Of a stretch of DNA of 28,406 bases, positions 16,712 through 25,342 are shown one piece after another (position 1 is the first letter of the stretch; every line of letters starts with the position of its first letter). Under the pieces are notes generated by a model, which was not told where the DNA came from, searched no databases, and was given only the letters and a program-made list of their open reading frames with translations. Source of the DNA: Roseburia sp. (GTDB lineage: Bacteria > Bacillota > Clostridia > Lachnospirales > Lachnospiraceae); contig DMYD01000058.1 in NCBI GenBank assembly GCA_003483745.1, positions 1 through 28,406 on the forward strand, in the 5' to 3' direction. The translations under genes and the position numbers were made by a program.

Positions 16712-18103
16712 ATGAGAAAAGTATTAATCCCGAAAAAAGACTATGTAAAAGAACTGATAAAGATCATCCGTGTTACAAAAGATGAGCAGAAATTACGGAA
16801 TCTGCTGTCAGATTATCATGAGAAAGATATCGCGGAGGCGATCACATTTCTGACGGAGACTGAACGGAAGCATCTCTACCATGTGCTCGGCTCTGAAAGG
16901 ATCGCAGAGATATTTTCCTATTTTGATGATGCGGAAATATATTTGGAGGAACTGTCTTTAGAGCAGGCAGCAAAAGTAGTTTCCTACATGGATGCGGATG
17001 ATGCGCTTGACGTGTTAGATGATCTGTCCGAGTCAAAGAAAAACGCGATCGTGAGTCATCTGGATGCAGACGCACAGAAAGATGTGCAGAAACTGCTCTC
17101 CTATGAGGAGGATGAGATCGGAAGCTGCATGACGAATAACTTTGTCTGTATTTCAGAGAAATTGTCCGTCCGGGAAGCGATGAGCGAACTGGTTCGTCAG
17201 GCGGGGGAACATGATAATATTTCAACGATCTATGTTACCGATGAAGAGGAAAAGTTTGCCGGTGCGATCGATCTGAAAGATCTGATCATTGCAAGAGAAA
17301 ATACACCTTTGCAGGAAATCATAAGCAGTTCCTATCCATATGTGTATGAAAATGAAAAGATCAGTGAATGTGTGGAAAAGATTGCAGATTATGAGGAGGA
17401 TTCCATTCCGGTATTGACGCAGGAGGAAAAGATTGTGGGTATTCTGACTGCGACGGATATCGTCGAGTTAGTAGATGATGCGATGGGAGATGACTATGCA
17501 AAACTTGCAGGTTTAACCTCGGAGGAGGATTTAAAGGAACCGACGATTGTGAGCATGAAAAAGAGACTGCCATGGTTGATCATACTGTTGTTCCTCGGGA
17601 TGGCGGTGTCCTCTGTTGTCGGGATATTTGAATCTGTGGTTGCAGTTTTGCCGATCGTGATCTGCTTTCAGTCGCTGGTGCTTGATATGGCAGGAAATGT
17701 TGGTACGCAGTCGCTTGCAGTAACGATCCGTGTACTTGTGGACGAGGATTTGGATACCAGAAAAAAACTGGCTCTTCTCGGAAAAGAAATGAAGATCGGC
17801 TTTTTAAACGGAGCGAGTCTTGGCGTCATGGCACTTGTATTTCTTGGCATTTACATCCACCTGTTCAAAAAATATGCCTGGATGTCAGCATTCCTGATCT
17901 CCGGATGTGTTGGGATTTCTCTGGTCGTTGCAATGGTGATCTCAAGTTTTGTGGGAACGATCATCCCGATGTTCTTCCACAAGATCCATATTGATCCGGC
18001 GGTTGCATCCGGTCCGTTGATCACGACGGTAAATGATCTGGTTGCAGTAATCACTTATTATGGACTGGCGATGGTGTTTCTGATCGATATTTTTCATATT
18101 TAG
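16712..18103 (+). CDS. mgtE: magnesium transporter MgtE
   Basis: MgtE is a homodimeric inner-membrane Mg2+ channel gated by cytoplasmic Mg2+. The 463-residue protein has the full layout: an N-terminal helical domain (about 1-130), a tandem CBS pair (about 135-255, with TATDIVELVDD closing it), a plug helix, then five membrane helices from about 287. The pore motif MAGNVGTQS (326-334) and the helix-5 motif PLITTVNDL with D442 are present, so the metal pocket looks intact. The ATG at 16712 is chosen for AGGAGGT at 16701-16707; an in-frame TTG at 16616 would lie within the attenuator and has no ribosome binding site. The gene follows a promoter, a leader peptide and a terminator/antiterminator, so expression is probably conditional. 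The next gene is 17 nt downstream and may share the transcript. Confidence 0.95.
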   Translation: MRKVLIPKKDYVKELIKIIRVTKDEQKLRNLLSDYHEKDIAEAITFLTETERKHLYHVLGSERIAEIFSYFDDAEIYLEELSLEQAAKVVSYMDADDALDVLDDLSESKKNAIVSHLDADAQKDVQKLLSYEEDEIGSCMTNNFVCISEKLSVREAMSELVRQAGEHDNISTIYVTDEEEKFAGAIDLKDLIIARENTPLQEIISSSYPYVYENEKISECVEKIADYEEDSIPVLTQEEKIVGILTATDIVELVDDAMGDDYAKLAGLTSEEDLKEPTIVSMKKRLPWLIILLFLGMAVSSVVGIFESVVAVLPIVICFQSLVLDMAGNVGTQSLAVTIRVLVDEDLDTRKKLALLGKEMKIGFLNGASLGVMALVFLGIYIHLFKKYAWMSAFLISGCVGISLVVAMVISSFVGTIIPMFFHKIHIDPAVASGPLITTVNDLVAVITYYGLAMVFLIDIFHI

Positions 18104-18120
18104 GAAGGAACAGAGATATT

Positions 18121-19152
18121 ATGAATACACAAAATATAAGAACCTTTTTTCAAACTATAACAGAGTCCAAAATACTGAATCTGTCATATGGCGAGGGAGA
18201 ACATTATACAGTGCTTCCCATGATTGCAAAAAAAGAGGATACATTTTATCTGTGGGAAATTTCAGCCATGTCGGAACAGGAATATGAATACGGAAACAGA
18301 ACATACAAAGAAGCGAAGACAAACCGGGCAGAGTTAAAGCAGAATCTGGAAGAAGCAGACCAGGTGTGGATCGAAAAAATTGTAAGCGGTGGCTGCTGTT
18401 TTGAGGCCGCTTCAGTAACAGGCACCTGTCTTGGCGAGAGATATAATATAGAGGAACAGATACAGTTTTTATATATGCTTGGACAGGGAGCGGAGTTAGG
18501 GGAGTTAGAACAGGTGGAGCTTGACAGGCTGTTTATCACCTGCTATGAACTGACGGGAAAAGACGGGCAGGAATTGTCCGAAGAAGCATTTTGGAATATG
18601 GGAAATGAGGATGTTACGGTTATGCTGTCAGAACAGCACCGATCTGTTCTGGTACAAAAAAGATTCCGCTTAAAGACGGGGGAATATACAAAACCCAAAG
18701 TGCTCCATCTGACCGGAGAGGCAGAAAGCAGTGTTTATATTCATGGCATCCGTTTCCATGATGTCTGGAAAGAGGCAGAGACACGTTTTGAAGATAAACA
18801 CTATCTGGAACATTTCAGCAAAGAACAGATTGCACAGATGAAGCACGAATTTATGGAACTTCTGCCGCAGATATGTCCCAAAGGCTGTGTCCTGCCCATG
18901 ATCGAATATGAGTGCGACAGGGATTATCAGATGCAGTTTTACACGACGGAATATCTGAAACGCGCACCAAAGCATCATTCTACGGCATTATTTTTAGCGA
19001 TGCGTTCAGACACGCAGATCGGACCGATGGGATACAAAAACAGGGTATGCGAGTTAGAAGCAGTGGAGGAAGGCTTTGAGGGGGAGATATCCGTTGAATT
19101 ATTTTTGTGTCATAAAACAATACCGGGAGAAGAGAAAAAAGCAAGGCATTAA
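18121..19152 (+). CDS. uncharacterised protein, 343 residues
   Basis: I do not recognise this protein with confidence; from memory its size and style recall Lachnospiraceae DUF3878-type proteins, unverified. It is soluble, without a signal peptide or membrane helix. The first 120 residues look like a mixed alpha/beta domain (NLSYGEGEHYTVLPM then WEISAMSEQEYEY). The middle is acidic and helical, and the last 100 residues are beta-rich, ending in EEKKARH. The start ATG follows AAGGA about nine nt upstream, only 17 nt after mgtE, so it may be co-transcribed with mgtE. Cysteines are scattered (for instance GGCCF), without a clear metal motif. No function is proposed. Confidence 0.7.
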   Translation: MNTQNIRTFFQTITESKILNLSYGEGEHYTVLPMIAKKEDTFYLWEISAMSEQEYEYGNRTYKEAKTNRAELKQNLEEADQVWIEKIVSGGCCFEAASVTGTCLGERYNIEEQIQFLYMLGQGAELGELEQVELDRLFITCYELTGKDGQELSEEAFWNMGNEDVTVMLSEQHRSVLVQKRFRLKTGEYTKPKVLHLTGEAESSVYIHGIRFHDVWKEAETRFEDKHYLEHFSKEQIAQMKHEFMELLPQICPKGCVLPMIEYECDRDYQMQFYTTEYLKRAPKHHSTALFLAMRSDTQIGPMGYKNRVCELEAVEEGFEGEISVELFLCHKTIPGEEKKARH

Positions 19153-19208
19153 TGCAAATTTTGTGTTATCATGAGTGCAGGTGAAAGAAAGCAGGAGTGG
19201 AGATTTTT

Positions 19209-21917
19209 ATGACACAGACTCATATAAATATTGCAATGTTAGCACATGTTGATGCAGGAAAGACGACATTGTCGGAAGCGTTATTATATAAAAGCGGCAG
19301 CATCCGGAAAGCCGGGCGTGTGGACAATAAAGATGCATTTTTAGATACCAATGAAATGGAGAGAAACCGTGGAATCACGATTTTCTCCAAACAGGCAGTT
19401 TTTTCGCATGGAGGATGCGAATTTACACTGTTAGATACACCGGGACATGTTGATTTTTCCGCGGAGATGGAGCGGACACTCCAGGTACTTGATTATGCGG
19501 TGCTGATCATAAGCGGTGCGGACGGTGTGCAGGGACATACGAGGACACTTTGGCGTCTTCTGGCGCGTTATAATATCCCGACGTTTATCTTTGTCAATAA
19601 GATGGATCAGCAGGGGACGGATCACGAAAAATTATCAGATCAGATCAAAGATACATTGAGCAGTGCCTGTGTGGATTTCTCAAAAAATGAAGACGGAACT
19701 TACAGGGATAAGGATTTTTATGAAAATGTGGCGGTCTGCAATGAAAAAGTGTTAGAAGCGTACTTAGAAGGCGGCAGTATTGAAGAGGAATCTGTCCGTG
19801 AAATGATACAGAAAAGGGAGTTATTTCCATGTTTCTTCGGTTCTGCACTGAAAATGGAGGGGATCGAGGAGCTGCTTTTGGCACTTTCCGAATATACGAA
19901 AATGCCGGAGTATCAGGAAAAGTTTGGTGCAACCGTATTTAAGATCACACGCGATGCGCAGGGCAGCCGTCTCACACATTTAAAAGTTACAGGCGGTGTG
20001 CTCAAGGCTAGAAATCTGCTGACAGGACATAAACAGAATAAGCCGGAGGATACCTGGGAGGAAAAGGTAAACCAGATCCGCATTTATTCCGGTGAAAAAT
20101 ATGAGATAAAAGATGAGGTGCCGGCAGGAACTATCTGTGCCGTGACCGGATTATCCTACACCTATCCGGGTGAGGGATTGGGAAGCCGGGAGGAGTCCGA
20201 ACTGCCGATCTTAGAGCCGGTGCTGACCTATGAACTGATTTTGCCTGACGGTGTGCAGCCACAGGCGATGATGCCGAAACTTGCGATGTTAGAGGAAGAA
20301 GAACCGGAACTTCATATTGTCTGGAATGAGGAACTGCAGGAGATCAAGATACAGATCATGGGGGAAGTGCAGATTGAGATTTTAAAAGCACTGATCTTAG
20401 ATCGGTTTGGTGTGGAGGTGGAATTTGGCACCGGAAAGATTCTCTACCGCGAGACGATCGCAGATACCGTGGAGGGAGTGGGACATTTTGAGCCGCTGCG
20501 CCATTATGCGGAGGTTCATCTTTTATTAGAGCCGGGAGAGACCGGAAGCGGACTTACCTTTGCGGCGGATGTCAGCGAGGATATGTTAGCAAAAAACTGG
20601 CAGAGACTGGTGCTCACACATTTAGAGGAAAAAGAACATGTCGGTGTGCTGACGGGATCGCCGGTCACGGATATGAAGGTTACGCTGGTTGCCGGACGTG
20701 CACATTTAAAACATACGGAGGGTGGCGACTTCAGGCAGGCGACTTACCGTGCGCTAAGACAGGGATTAAAGCAGGCGCAGTCTGTGCTGTTAGAGCCATG
20801 GTACGATTTCAGGCTGGAAATACCGAATGAATGTATTGGACGTGCCATGAATGACATAGAAGGAATGTCCGGCAAATTTGATGCCCCGGACCGGAATGGA
20901 GAGATGGCTGTACTGACAGGAATTGTTCCGGTTGCATCGATGAGTGACTATGCAAAAGATGTGACGGCATACACCAAGGGACATGGAAGCCTTACCTGTA
21001 CACTGCACGGTTATCTGCCCTGCCATAACACGGAAGAAGTGGTGGAGACTACCGGTTATGATTCGGAGCATGATCTGGCAAATCCGACCGGTTCTGTATT
21101 TTGTGCGCATGGAGCAGGATTTGTGGTTCCGTGGGATCAGGTCATGGACTATATGCATTTGGAAAGCGTTTTAAAACCGGCAAAAGAAACCGATGCATGG
21201 CAGCCAAAACAGATCTATATGCAACAGCAGAGCAGGGAAGAAGCGTGGATCGGCACAGATGAGATTGACAGAATCTTAAATCAGACATACAATGCTAATA
21301 AACGGGAAAAATCTGCTCCGGGGCGTAATGTCTGGAAACGATCAGGCGGAAGCAGCACGAACATATCGCCGGTAACACGGACTTACACACCGCCATTGTC
21401 GGACAAAGAATATCTGCTGGTGGACGGTTACAATGTGATATTTGCGTGGCATGAGTTAAAGGAGCTTGCCCGTGACAATGTGGATGGAGCACGTGGGAGG
21501 CTTCTCGATATTTTATGTGATTATCAGGGAATGCGTGGATGTGAACTGATCGTGGTGTTTGATGCATACCGCGTACAGGGACACAAGACTGAAATGTATG
21601 ATTACCACAATATTCATGTGGTTTACACGCGGGAGGCAGAGACTGCGGATCAGTACATTGAGAAGTTTGCACATGAAAATGGAAGAAAATATCGTGTGAC
21701 GGTTGCAACATCGGATGGATTAGAGCAGATCATTATCCGGGGAGCCGGATGCGGACTGATCTCTGCAAGAGAATTGGAAAAAGAGATCACACGCAAACGC
21801 GGGGAAATGTTAGAAACATATCAGGCAAAACGTGAACCGGAAAAGAAGGTGCATATGGCAGAGCATATCCCGGATGAGGTGGCGGAAGCAGTCAGAAAGG
21901 CGGATTTTCATGAATAA
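19209..21917 (+). CDS. TetM/EF-G-like GTPase fused to YacP/Rae1-type NYN nuclease domain
   Basis: A 902-residue fusion. Residues 1 to about 660 are a translational GTPase of the ribosomal-protection/EF-G type: G1 AHVDAGKTT (12-20), G2 RGITI (54-58), G3 DTPGH (76-80) and G4 NKMD (130-133), then EF-G-like domains II-V. After a linker (about 670-730), residues 735-900 form a NYN domain like YacP/Rae1, with acidic positions D739 (LVDGYN), D785 (VVFDAYR), D814 (ETADQYI) and D836 (ATSDGLE). Rae1 of Bacillus subtilis cleaves mRNA in the ribosomal A site. In the domain IV loop where Tet(M) carries SPVS, this protein reads LKHT, so tetracycline resistance is doubtful. The ATG at 19209 has GGAG at 19199-19202; the GTG at 19197 is less likely. 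Three small genes follow closely. Confidence 0.9.
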   Translation: MTQTHINIAMLAHVDAGKTTLSEALLYKSGSIRKAGRVDNKDAFLDTNEMERNRGITIFSKQAVFSHGGCEFTLLDTPGHVDFSAEMERTLQVLDYAVLIISGADGVQGHTRTLWRLLARYNIPTFIFVNKMDQQGTDHEKLSDQIKDTLSSACVDFSKNEDGTYRDKDFYENVAVCNEKVLEAYLEGGSIEEESVREMIQKRELFPCFFGSALKMEGIEELLLALSEYTKMPEYQEKFGATVFKITRDAQGSRLTHLKVTGGVLKARNLLTGHKQNKPEDTWEEKVNQIRIYSGEKYEIKDEVPAGTICAVTGLSYTYPGEGLGSREESELPILEPVLTYELILPDGVQPQAMMPKLAMLEEEEPELHIVWNEELQEIKIQIMGEVQIEILKALILDRFGVEVEFGTGKILYRETIADTVEGVGHFEPLRHYAEVHLLLEPGETGSGLTFAADVSEDMLAKNWQRLVLTHLEEKEHVGVLTGSPVTDMKVTLVAGRAHLKHTEGGDFRQATYRALRQGLKQAQSVLLEPWYDFRLEIPNECIGRAMNDIEGMSGKFDAPDRNGEMAVLTGIVPVASMSDYAKDVTAYTKGHGSLTCTLHGYLPCHNTEEVVETTGYDSEHDLANPTGSVFCAHGAGFVVPWDQVMDYMHLESVLKPAKETDAWQPKQIYMQQQSREEAWIGTDEIDRILNQTYNANKREKSAPGRNVWKRSGGSSTNISPVTRTYTPPLSDKEYLLVDGYNVIFAWHELKELARDNVDGARGRLLDILCDYQGMRGCELIVVFDAYRVQGHKTEMYDYHNIHVVYTREAETADQYIEKFAHENGRKYRVTVATSDGLEQIIIRGAGCGLISARELEKEITRKRGEMLETYQAKREPEKKVHMAEHIPDEVAEAVRKADFHE

Positions 21918-22158
21918 ACAGGAAGAAGTAAAATTTACACAGTCCGGCTTTTTAAAAATTGACGGGAAAAAAAGAGTTTCAATTCGATTTGAACGTGGAA
22001 GTGATATTGCAGAGGGCATGCTTCCGCCGGGAAAAATCACAAAGAATCATGGATTTTCCGATAAGGAAGTAGCAGGATTGGAAGTCTATCTGGAGATGAA
22101 CTGTGATGAGATCTACAAAAAGGCGAAGGAAATTGGTAAATTTACCAACTTATTATAA
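21910..22158 (+). CDS. 82-residue uncharacterised protein
   Basis: The ATG at 21910 lies inside the end of the GTPase-nuclease gene (8 nt overlap), so translation is probably coupled. The product is small and soluble, with a beta-rich first half (VKFTQSGFLKIDGKKRVSIR), a GMLPPGKI turn and a helical acidic end (EVAGLEVYLEMNCDEIYKKA). I know no family. The coupling to the fusion gene makes it worth testing as a partner. Confidence 0.6.
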   Translation: MNKQEEVKFTQSGFLKIDGKKRVSIRFERGSDIAEGMLPPGKITKNHGFSDKEVAGLEVYLEMNCDEIYKKAKEIGKFTNLL

Positions 22159-22561
22159 AAGAATATTTCCGTTATTTTTCGCATGGGTGATCCTGCTGAC
22201 GACCTGTGTTGGCAGTCAGTCGGATGCCTTTCAGATGATATCAATCGAAAAGGCGTCCGGTCAGACTATGTTCTCAGGCGAGCGTCTGGTAAAAACACAT
22301 GATGCGCTGTTAGAGACAGCCAGAGGACGCAGCGAAACATTAGAGAGCGGGAGAGAAAAAGAATTTGCATCCGTAAACTGGCGCAGAATGGCAGGCGTTA
22401 CAATAAGGATTCTGCTTGTCATACTTCCGGCACTGATTCTGCAGTTCTGGAGCATCTGGTATCGCAGGGCGGATGAGATCGTCCCGCGCGGACTGCTCTT
22501 AGTGAAGTTTGTGAGGAGGGCGGACGGAAAAAAGAATGGCATTTTAGCTCTCATGAAATAA
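22133..22561 (+). CDS. uncharacterised membrane or exported protein
   Basis: About 142 residues if read from the TTG at 22133, which has AAGGA just upstream (22126-22130); a GTG at 22103 is in the same frame. The N-terminus (YYKRIFPLFFAWVILLTTCV) looks like a signal or anchor sequence. About 85 residues follow, and then a membrane helix (VTIRILLVILPALILQFW) with a basic tail. It overlaps the previous ORF by about 26 nt, so it appears to belong to the same operon. No family is recognised, and the start is uncertain. Confidence 0.5.
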   Translation: MVNLPTYYKRIFPLFFAWVILLTTCVGSQSDAFQMISIEKASGQTMFSGERLVKTHDALLETARGRSETLESGREKEFASVNWRRMAGVTIRILLVILPALILQFWSIWYRRADEIVPRGLLLVKFVRRADGKKNGILALMK

Positions 22562-22595
22562 AGATAAAAATATTATTTTATGAGAGGTAGAAAAA

Positions 22596-22739
22596 ATGCA
22601 GATTCTTATTTGGATTATGATGATCGTTGGTGGTGCCGCAGGACTTCTGTCCACGGCTTATCTTGTATTGGCTATGCCGATAATTCTTGTGTGGAAGATT
22701 TTCCGCAAGGTAAGATACCATATAGCGATCTGTGATTGA
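22596..22739 (+). CDS. 47-residue membrane protein
   Basis: An ATG preceded by GAGAGG (22582-22587) opens 47 codons: two adjoining hydrophobic stretches (ILIWIMMIVGGAAGLL and AYLVLAMPIILVWKIF), then a basic tail (RKVRYH). It lies 34 nt after the previous gene and before the terminator at 22867, completing a small operon. No family is recognised. Confidence 0.45.
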   Translation: MQILIWIMMIVGGAAGLLSTAYLVLAMPIILVWKIFRKVRYHIAICD

Positions 22740-22866
22740 TGAAGCGGATTTGTAAGGTTTGTAGAAAAAAATGAACAGTTCCTGTATGTCATTTAGCTGC
22801 GGAAAATGGAAGCAGATGATATGCAGGAAAAAGAATACATGTGAAATTGTACAAAATAATTAGGGT

Positions 22867-22901
22867 TTAAAAGGGTTTGGAGCATTCCCAAACCCTTTTA
22901 A
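22867..22901 (+). terminator. strong inverted-repeat terminator
   Basis: TTAAAAGGGTTTGG (22867-22880) and CCAAACCCTTTTAA (22888-22901) pair perfectly over 14 bp with a 7-nt loop, flanked by A and T runs. It closes the small operon that begins at 19209. Confidence 0.85.
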
Positions 22902-22949
22902 CGTGTTATAAAATCAGAAAGTGACAGGGAGAAAACTGGTGTAAATGCG

Positions 22950-23716
22950 GTGGGGATATGGTACAATGAGCGGGTATGGAAAGAATTGGTGGGTGAAAAT
23001 CGTGCAGAGTATGGAGTAGAGATTATCAAAAAGTTGTCAAAAGAACTTACAGATAAATATGGAAAAGGTTATGACAGAAGTAATCTTTATCATTGTGTAC
23101 GATTTTATAAAGCCTTTCCAGAGATTGTCGACACACTGTGTCGACAATCTAATATTAGACTTTCATGGTCTCATTATAGAACTTTATTACAGGTGCATGA
23201 TAAGACAGCGCGTGATTGGTATGAGAAAGAAGCATATGAGCAGACCTGGAGTGTGCGTACTTTACAGCGGAATATAGATACACAATATTATTACAGATTA
23301 CTGCAGTCGAAAGATAAAGATGCTGTAGAGCATGAGATGCAGGAAAAGACATTTGAGTATCAGCAGGACAAGTTAGAATTTATAAAAAATCCCGTTGTGG
23401 TGGAATTCTTAGGATTGACATTGGACGCTTCTTTTAATGAGACAAAATTAGAATCGAGCATTATCTCAAATTTGCAGAAATTTCTTATGGAAATGGGAAA
23501 AGGCTATGCGTTTGTTGCAAGACAGCAGCATATTCATACAGAGAAACAGGATTATTTTATAGATTTGGTATTCTATAATTATATTTTAAAATGTTTTGTA
23601 TTGATTGATCTGAAAACAACCAGAATTACCCATCAGGATGTAGGGCAGATGGATAAATAGAAGCACAAAAGGCGGTTTTTTATTTACAGCAGAAAGAAAC
23701 GGAAGAGCAAAACTGA
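22950..23716 (+). pseudogene. DUF1016 (YhcG-type) nuclease remnant
   Basis: DUF1016 proteins are PD-(D/E)XK nucleases with an N-terminal helical domain, found near restriction and mobile genes. The open frame (GTG 22950 to TAG 23660) contains family landmarks RAEYG, GKGYDRSNLYH, LSWSHYR, then the nuclease part with NPVVVEFLGL, FVARQQHIH, DYFIDLVFYN and LIDLKTTRITHQDVGQMD. It stops abruptly where MDMYV and about 60-70 more residues should follow. In another frame, 23661-23716 reads IEAQKAVFYLQQKETEEQN then a stop, which is the expected C-terminus. The 3' part therefore has an internal deletion that also shifted the frame. The N-terminus is short too, and the GTG has no ribosome binding site. 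The catalytic residues remain, but the fold is probably incomplete. Confidence 0.8.
23122..23150 (+). repeat. 13-bp perfect inverted repeat inside the DUF1016 remnant
   Basis: AGATTGTCGACAC (23122-23134) and GTGTCGACAATCT (23138-23150) are exact reverse complements around a 3-nt loop. It lies within the codons for EIVDTLCRQSN. There is no T run, so it is not a normal terminator. Confidence 0.9.
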
Positions 23717-23723
23717 AGGAGGA

Positions 23724-23854
23724 AAATCCTCTGCTCCTGCAAGAGGCACATGCTATGCAAAAGTAGCATAGCAGACATTTTGCTCCGCAAAACAAGGAGG
23801 GAAATCCTCTGCTCCTGCATGGGCAGTCGCATTTTGCTCCGCAAAACAAGGAGG
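23724..23854 (+). repeat. two copies of a two-part short repeat ending in a ribosome binding site
   Basis: AAATCCTCTGCTCCTGCA occurs at 23724-23741 and 23802-23819. A 24-bp element starting ATTTTGCTCCGCAAAAC and ending AAGGAGG occurs at 23777-23800 and 23831-23854. The second element contains the small hairpin TTTTG-CTCCG-CAAAA. Between the parts of the first copy lies another hairpin, TGCTATGC/GCATAGCA (23751-23773). The last AAGGAGG is the ribosome binding site of the next gene. The reverse translation (CRSRGFPSLFCGAKC) is a peptide I recall from spurious ORFs in Lachnospiraceae genomes, so the unit is probably dispersed. Confidence 0.8.
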
Positions 23855-23860
23855 ATTAGA

Positions 23861-25342
23861 ATGCTTCCACAAGCGTTTTTAAACAGAATGGAATCAATGC
23901 TCGGAAATGAATATCCGGCATTTTTAGAAAGTTATGACAAGGATAAATATCAGGCACTGCGGTTAAATAGTATCAAGGGAGATACTGCGCAGATGCAGGG
24001 AAAAGTACCTTTTTCTCTGCAGCCGGTAGTCTGGGCGAAAGATGGATTTTATTATGAAAAAGATAACGCCCCGGGCAAGTATCCGCTTCATGAGGCGGGA
24101 GTGTATTATATCCAGGAACCGAGCGCCATGGCACCGGTATCCTATCTGATGGGAGATTATGATGTGGTGATGAAAGAGCCGGCAGCCTGTCAGGAACGGA
24201 TCTTAGATCTGTGCGCGGCGCCTGGCGGAAAAAGCACACAGATCGCAGCAAGAATGCATGAAATGTACACATCAGGGAAGTGGAAGGAGCAGGGACTTCT
24301 CATCTGTAATGAAATCCATCCGGCACGCGCGAAGATTTTATCGGAGAACGTGGAGCGGATGGGGATTGCAAATGCAATGGTGACGAACGAGACGCCACAG
24401 CGTTTAGCGGAGGTGTTCGAGGATTATTTTACCCGTATTCTGGTGGATGCACCGTGTTCCGGGGAAGGCATGTTCCGCAAAAATGAAGCGGCATGTGAAG
24501 AGTGGAGCCCTGAAAATGTCAGCCTTTGTGCCGAAAGGCAGGATGGAATTTTAGACTGTGCGGCTTCCATGCTTGCACCGGGCGGCAGGATCGTGTATTC
24601 GACATGTACGTTTGCCCCGGCGGAGAATGAGGGAAGCATGACGCGCTTTCTGCTGCGGCACCCGGAGTTTCGTATCGTGGAAGTAAAAAAGGCAGATGGC
24701 ATGTCGGCAGGAGTACCGGAATGGGCCTATTTCGGGAAAAAAATGGGACAGGTATTGCCTGAGATTGCACAGACGATCCGTCTCTGGCCACAGCATCTGA
24801 AAGGAGAGGGCCACTATCTGGCTGTCCTTGAAAAAGAGGGAACACTAAGACAGGGTTATTGCCGGAATGGGGAAGAAAAAGGAATCCCTGCAAAAGATTT
24901 GAAAGTACCGGGCAAAGGAATCGTGGAATTTCTGGATTTTGCGAAAGATACATTAGATCCACAGACATTAGCCGGACTGGAGAAAAATGGTACATATCTG
25001 AAATTTGGAGATCAGCTTTATCTTGCACCGAAAGGTATGCCTTCTGTAAAAGGTCTTAAAGTCCTGCGACCGGGACTGCATCTTGGAACGGTAAAAAAGA
25101 ACCGCATGGAGCCGTCACATGCGCTTGCACTGGCACTAAAAAAAGAACAGGTGCGCTATACGGCAGATCTGGCTTCGGACGGAGAGGTGATTCGTGGTTA
25201 TTTAAATGGCGGAACTTTTTCTTATGAGGGAGAAAAGGGATGGTATCTGATCATGGCAGACGGATTTAGCAGCGGCTGGGGAAAACTGGCGGGTGGAATC
25301 ATGAAAAACCACTATCCGAAAGGACTTCGAAAAATGTGGTAG
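23861..25342 (+). CDS. rsmF: RsmF-like rRNA (cytosine-C5) methyltransferase
   Basis: A 493-residue NOL1/NOP2/Sun-family enzyme that would methylate cytosine C5 in rRNA using S-adenosylmethionine. Motif I is DLCAAPGGKS (116-125). The two cysteines used by this family are in DAPCSGEGMF (C199) and YSTCTF (C249). A C-terminal RsmF-type extension (about 300-493) includes a PUA-like end with GGTFSYEGEKGWYLIMADGF. The ATG at 23861 follows AAGGAGG by six nt; an upstream in-frame ATG at 23750 would translate the repeats and is rejected. The ribosome binding site is donated by the repeat pair just upstream. All catalytic motifs are intact. The exact rRNA position cannot be read from sequence alone. Confidence 0.92.
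   Translation: MLPQAFLNRMESMLGNEYPAFLESYDKDKYQALRLNSIKGDTAQMQGKVPFSLQPVVWAKDGFYYEKDNAPGKYPLHEAGVYYIQEPSAMAPVSYLMGDYDVVMKEPAACQERILDLCAAPGGKSTQIAARMHEMYTSGKWKEQGLLICNEIHPARAKILSENVERMGIANAMVTNETPQRLAEVFEDYFTRILVDAPCSGEGMFRKNEAACEEWSPENVSLCAERQDGILDCAASMLAPGGRIVYSTCTFAPAENEGSMTRFLLRHPEFRIVEVKKADGMSAGVPEWAYFGKKMGQVLPEIAQTIRLWPQHLKGEGHYLAVLEKEGTLRQGYCRNGEEKGIPAKDLKVPGKGIVEFLDFAKDTLDPQTLAGLEKNGTYLKFGDQLYLAPKGMPSVKGLKVLRPGLHLGTVKKNRMEPSHALALALKKEQVRYTADLASDGEVIRGYLNGGTFSYEGEKGWYLIMADGFSSGWGKLAGGIMKNHYPKGLRKMW

Noticed and set aside
16579..16785. 68-codon ORF overlapping the mgtE leader and start
   Set aside because: It lies in another frame across the attenuator and the mgtE start, with no ribosome binding site of its own.
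19209..21100. Tetracycline resistance gene (tetM/O/W)
   Set aside because: The GTPase part is related, but the domain IV loop lacks the Tet(M) SPVS residues and a nuclease domain is fused on, so a resistance label is not supported.
23724..23854. CRISPR array
   Set aside because: Only two copies, with unequal spacing and repeat parts of different lengths; no cas genes are nearby.
23750..23860. N-terminal extension of the RsmF-like protein
   Set aside because: It would translate the repeats into a repeated basic peptide, whereas AAGGAGG sits at the right distance from the ATG at 23861.
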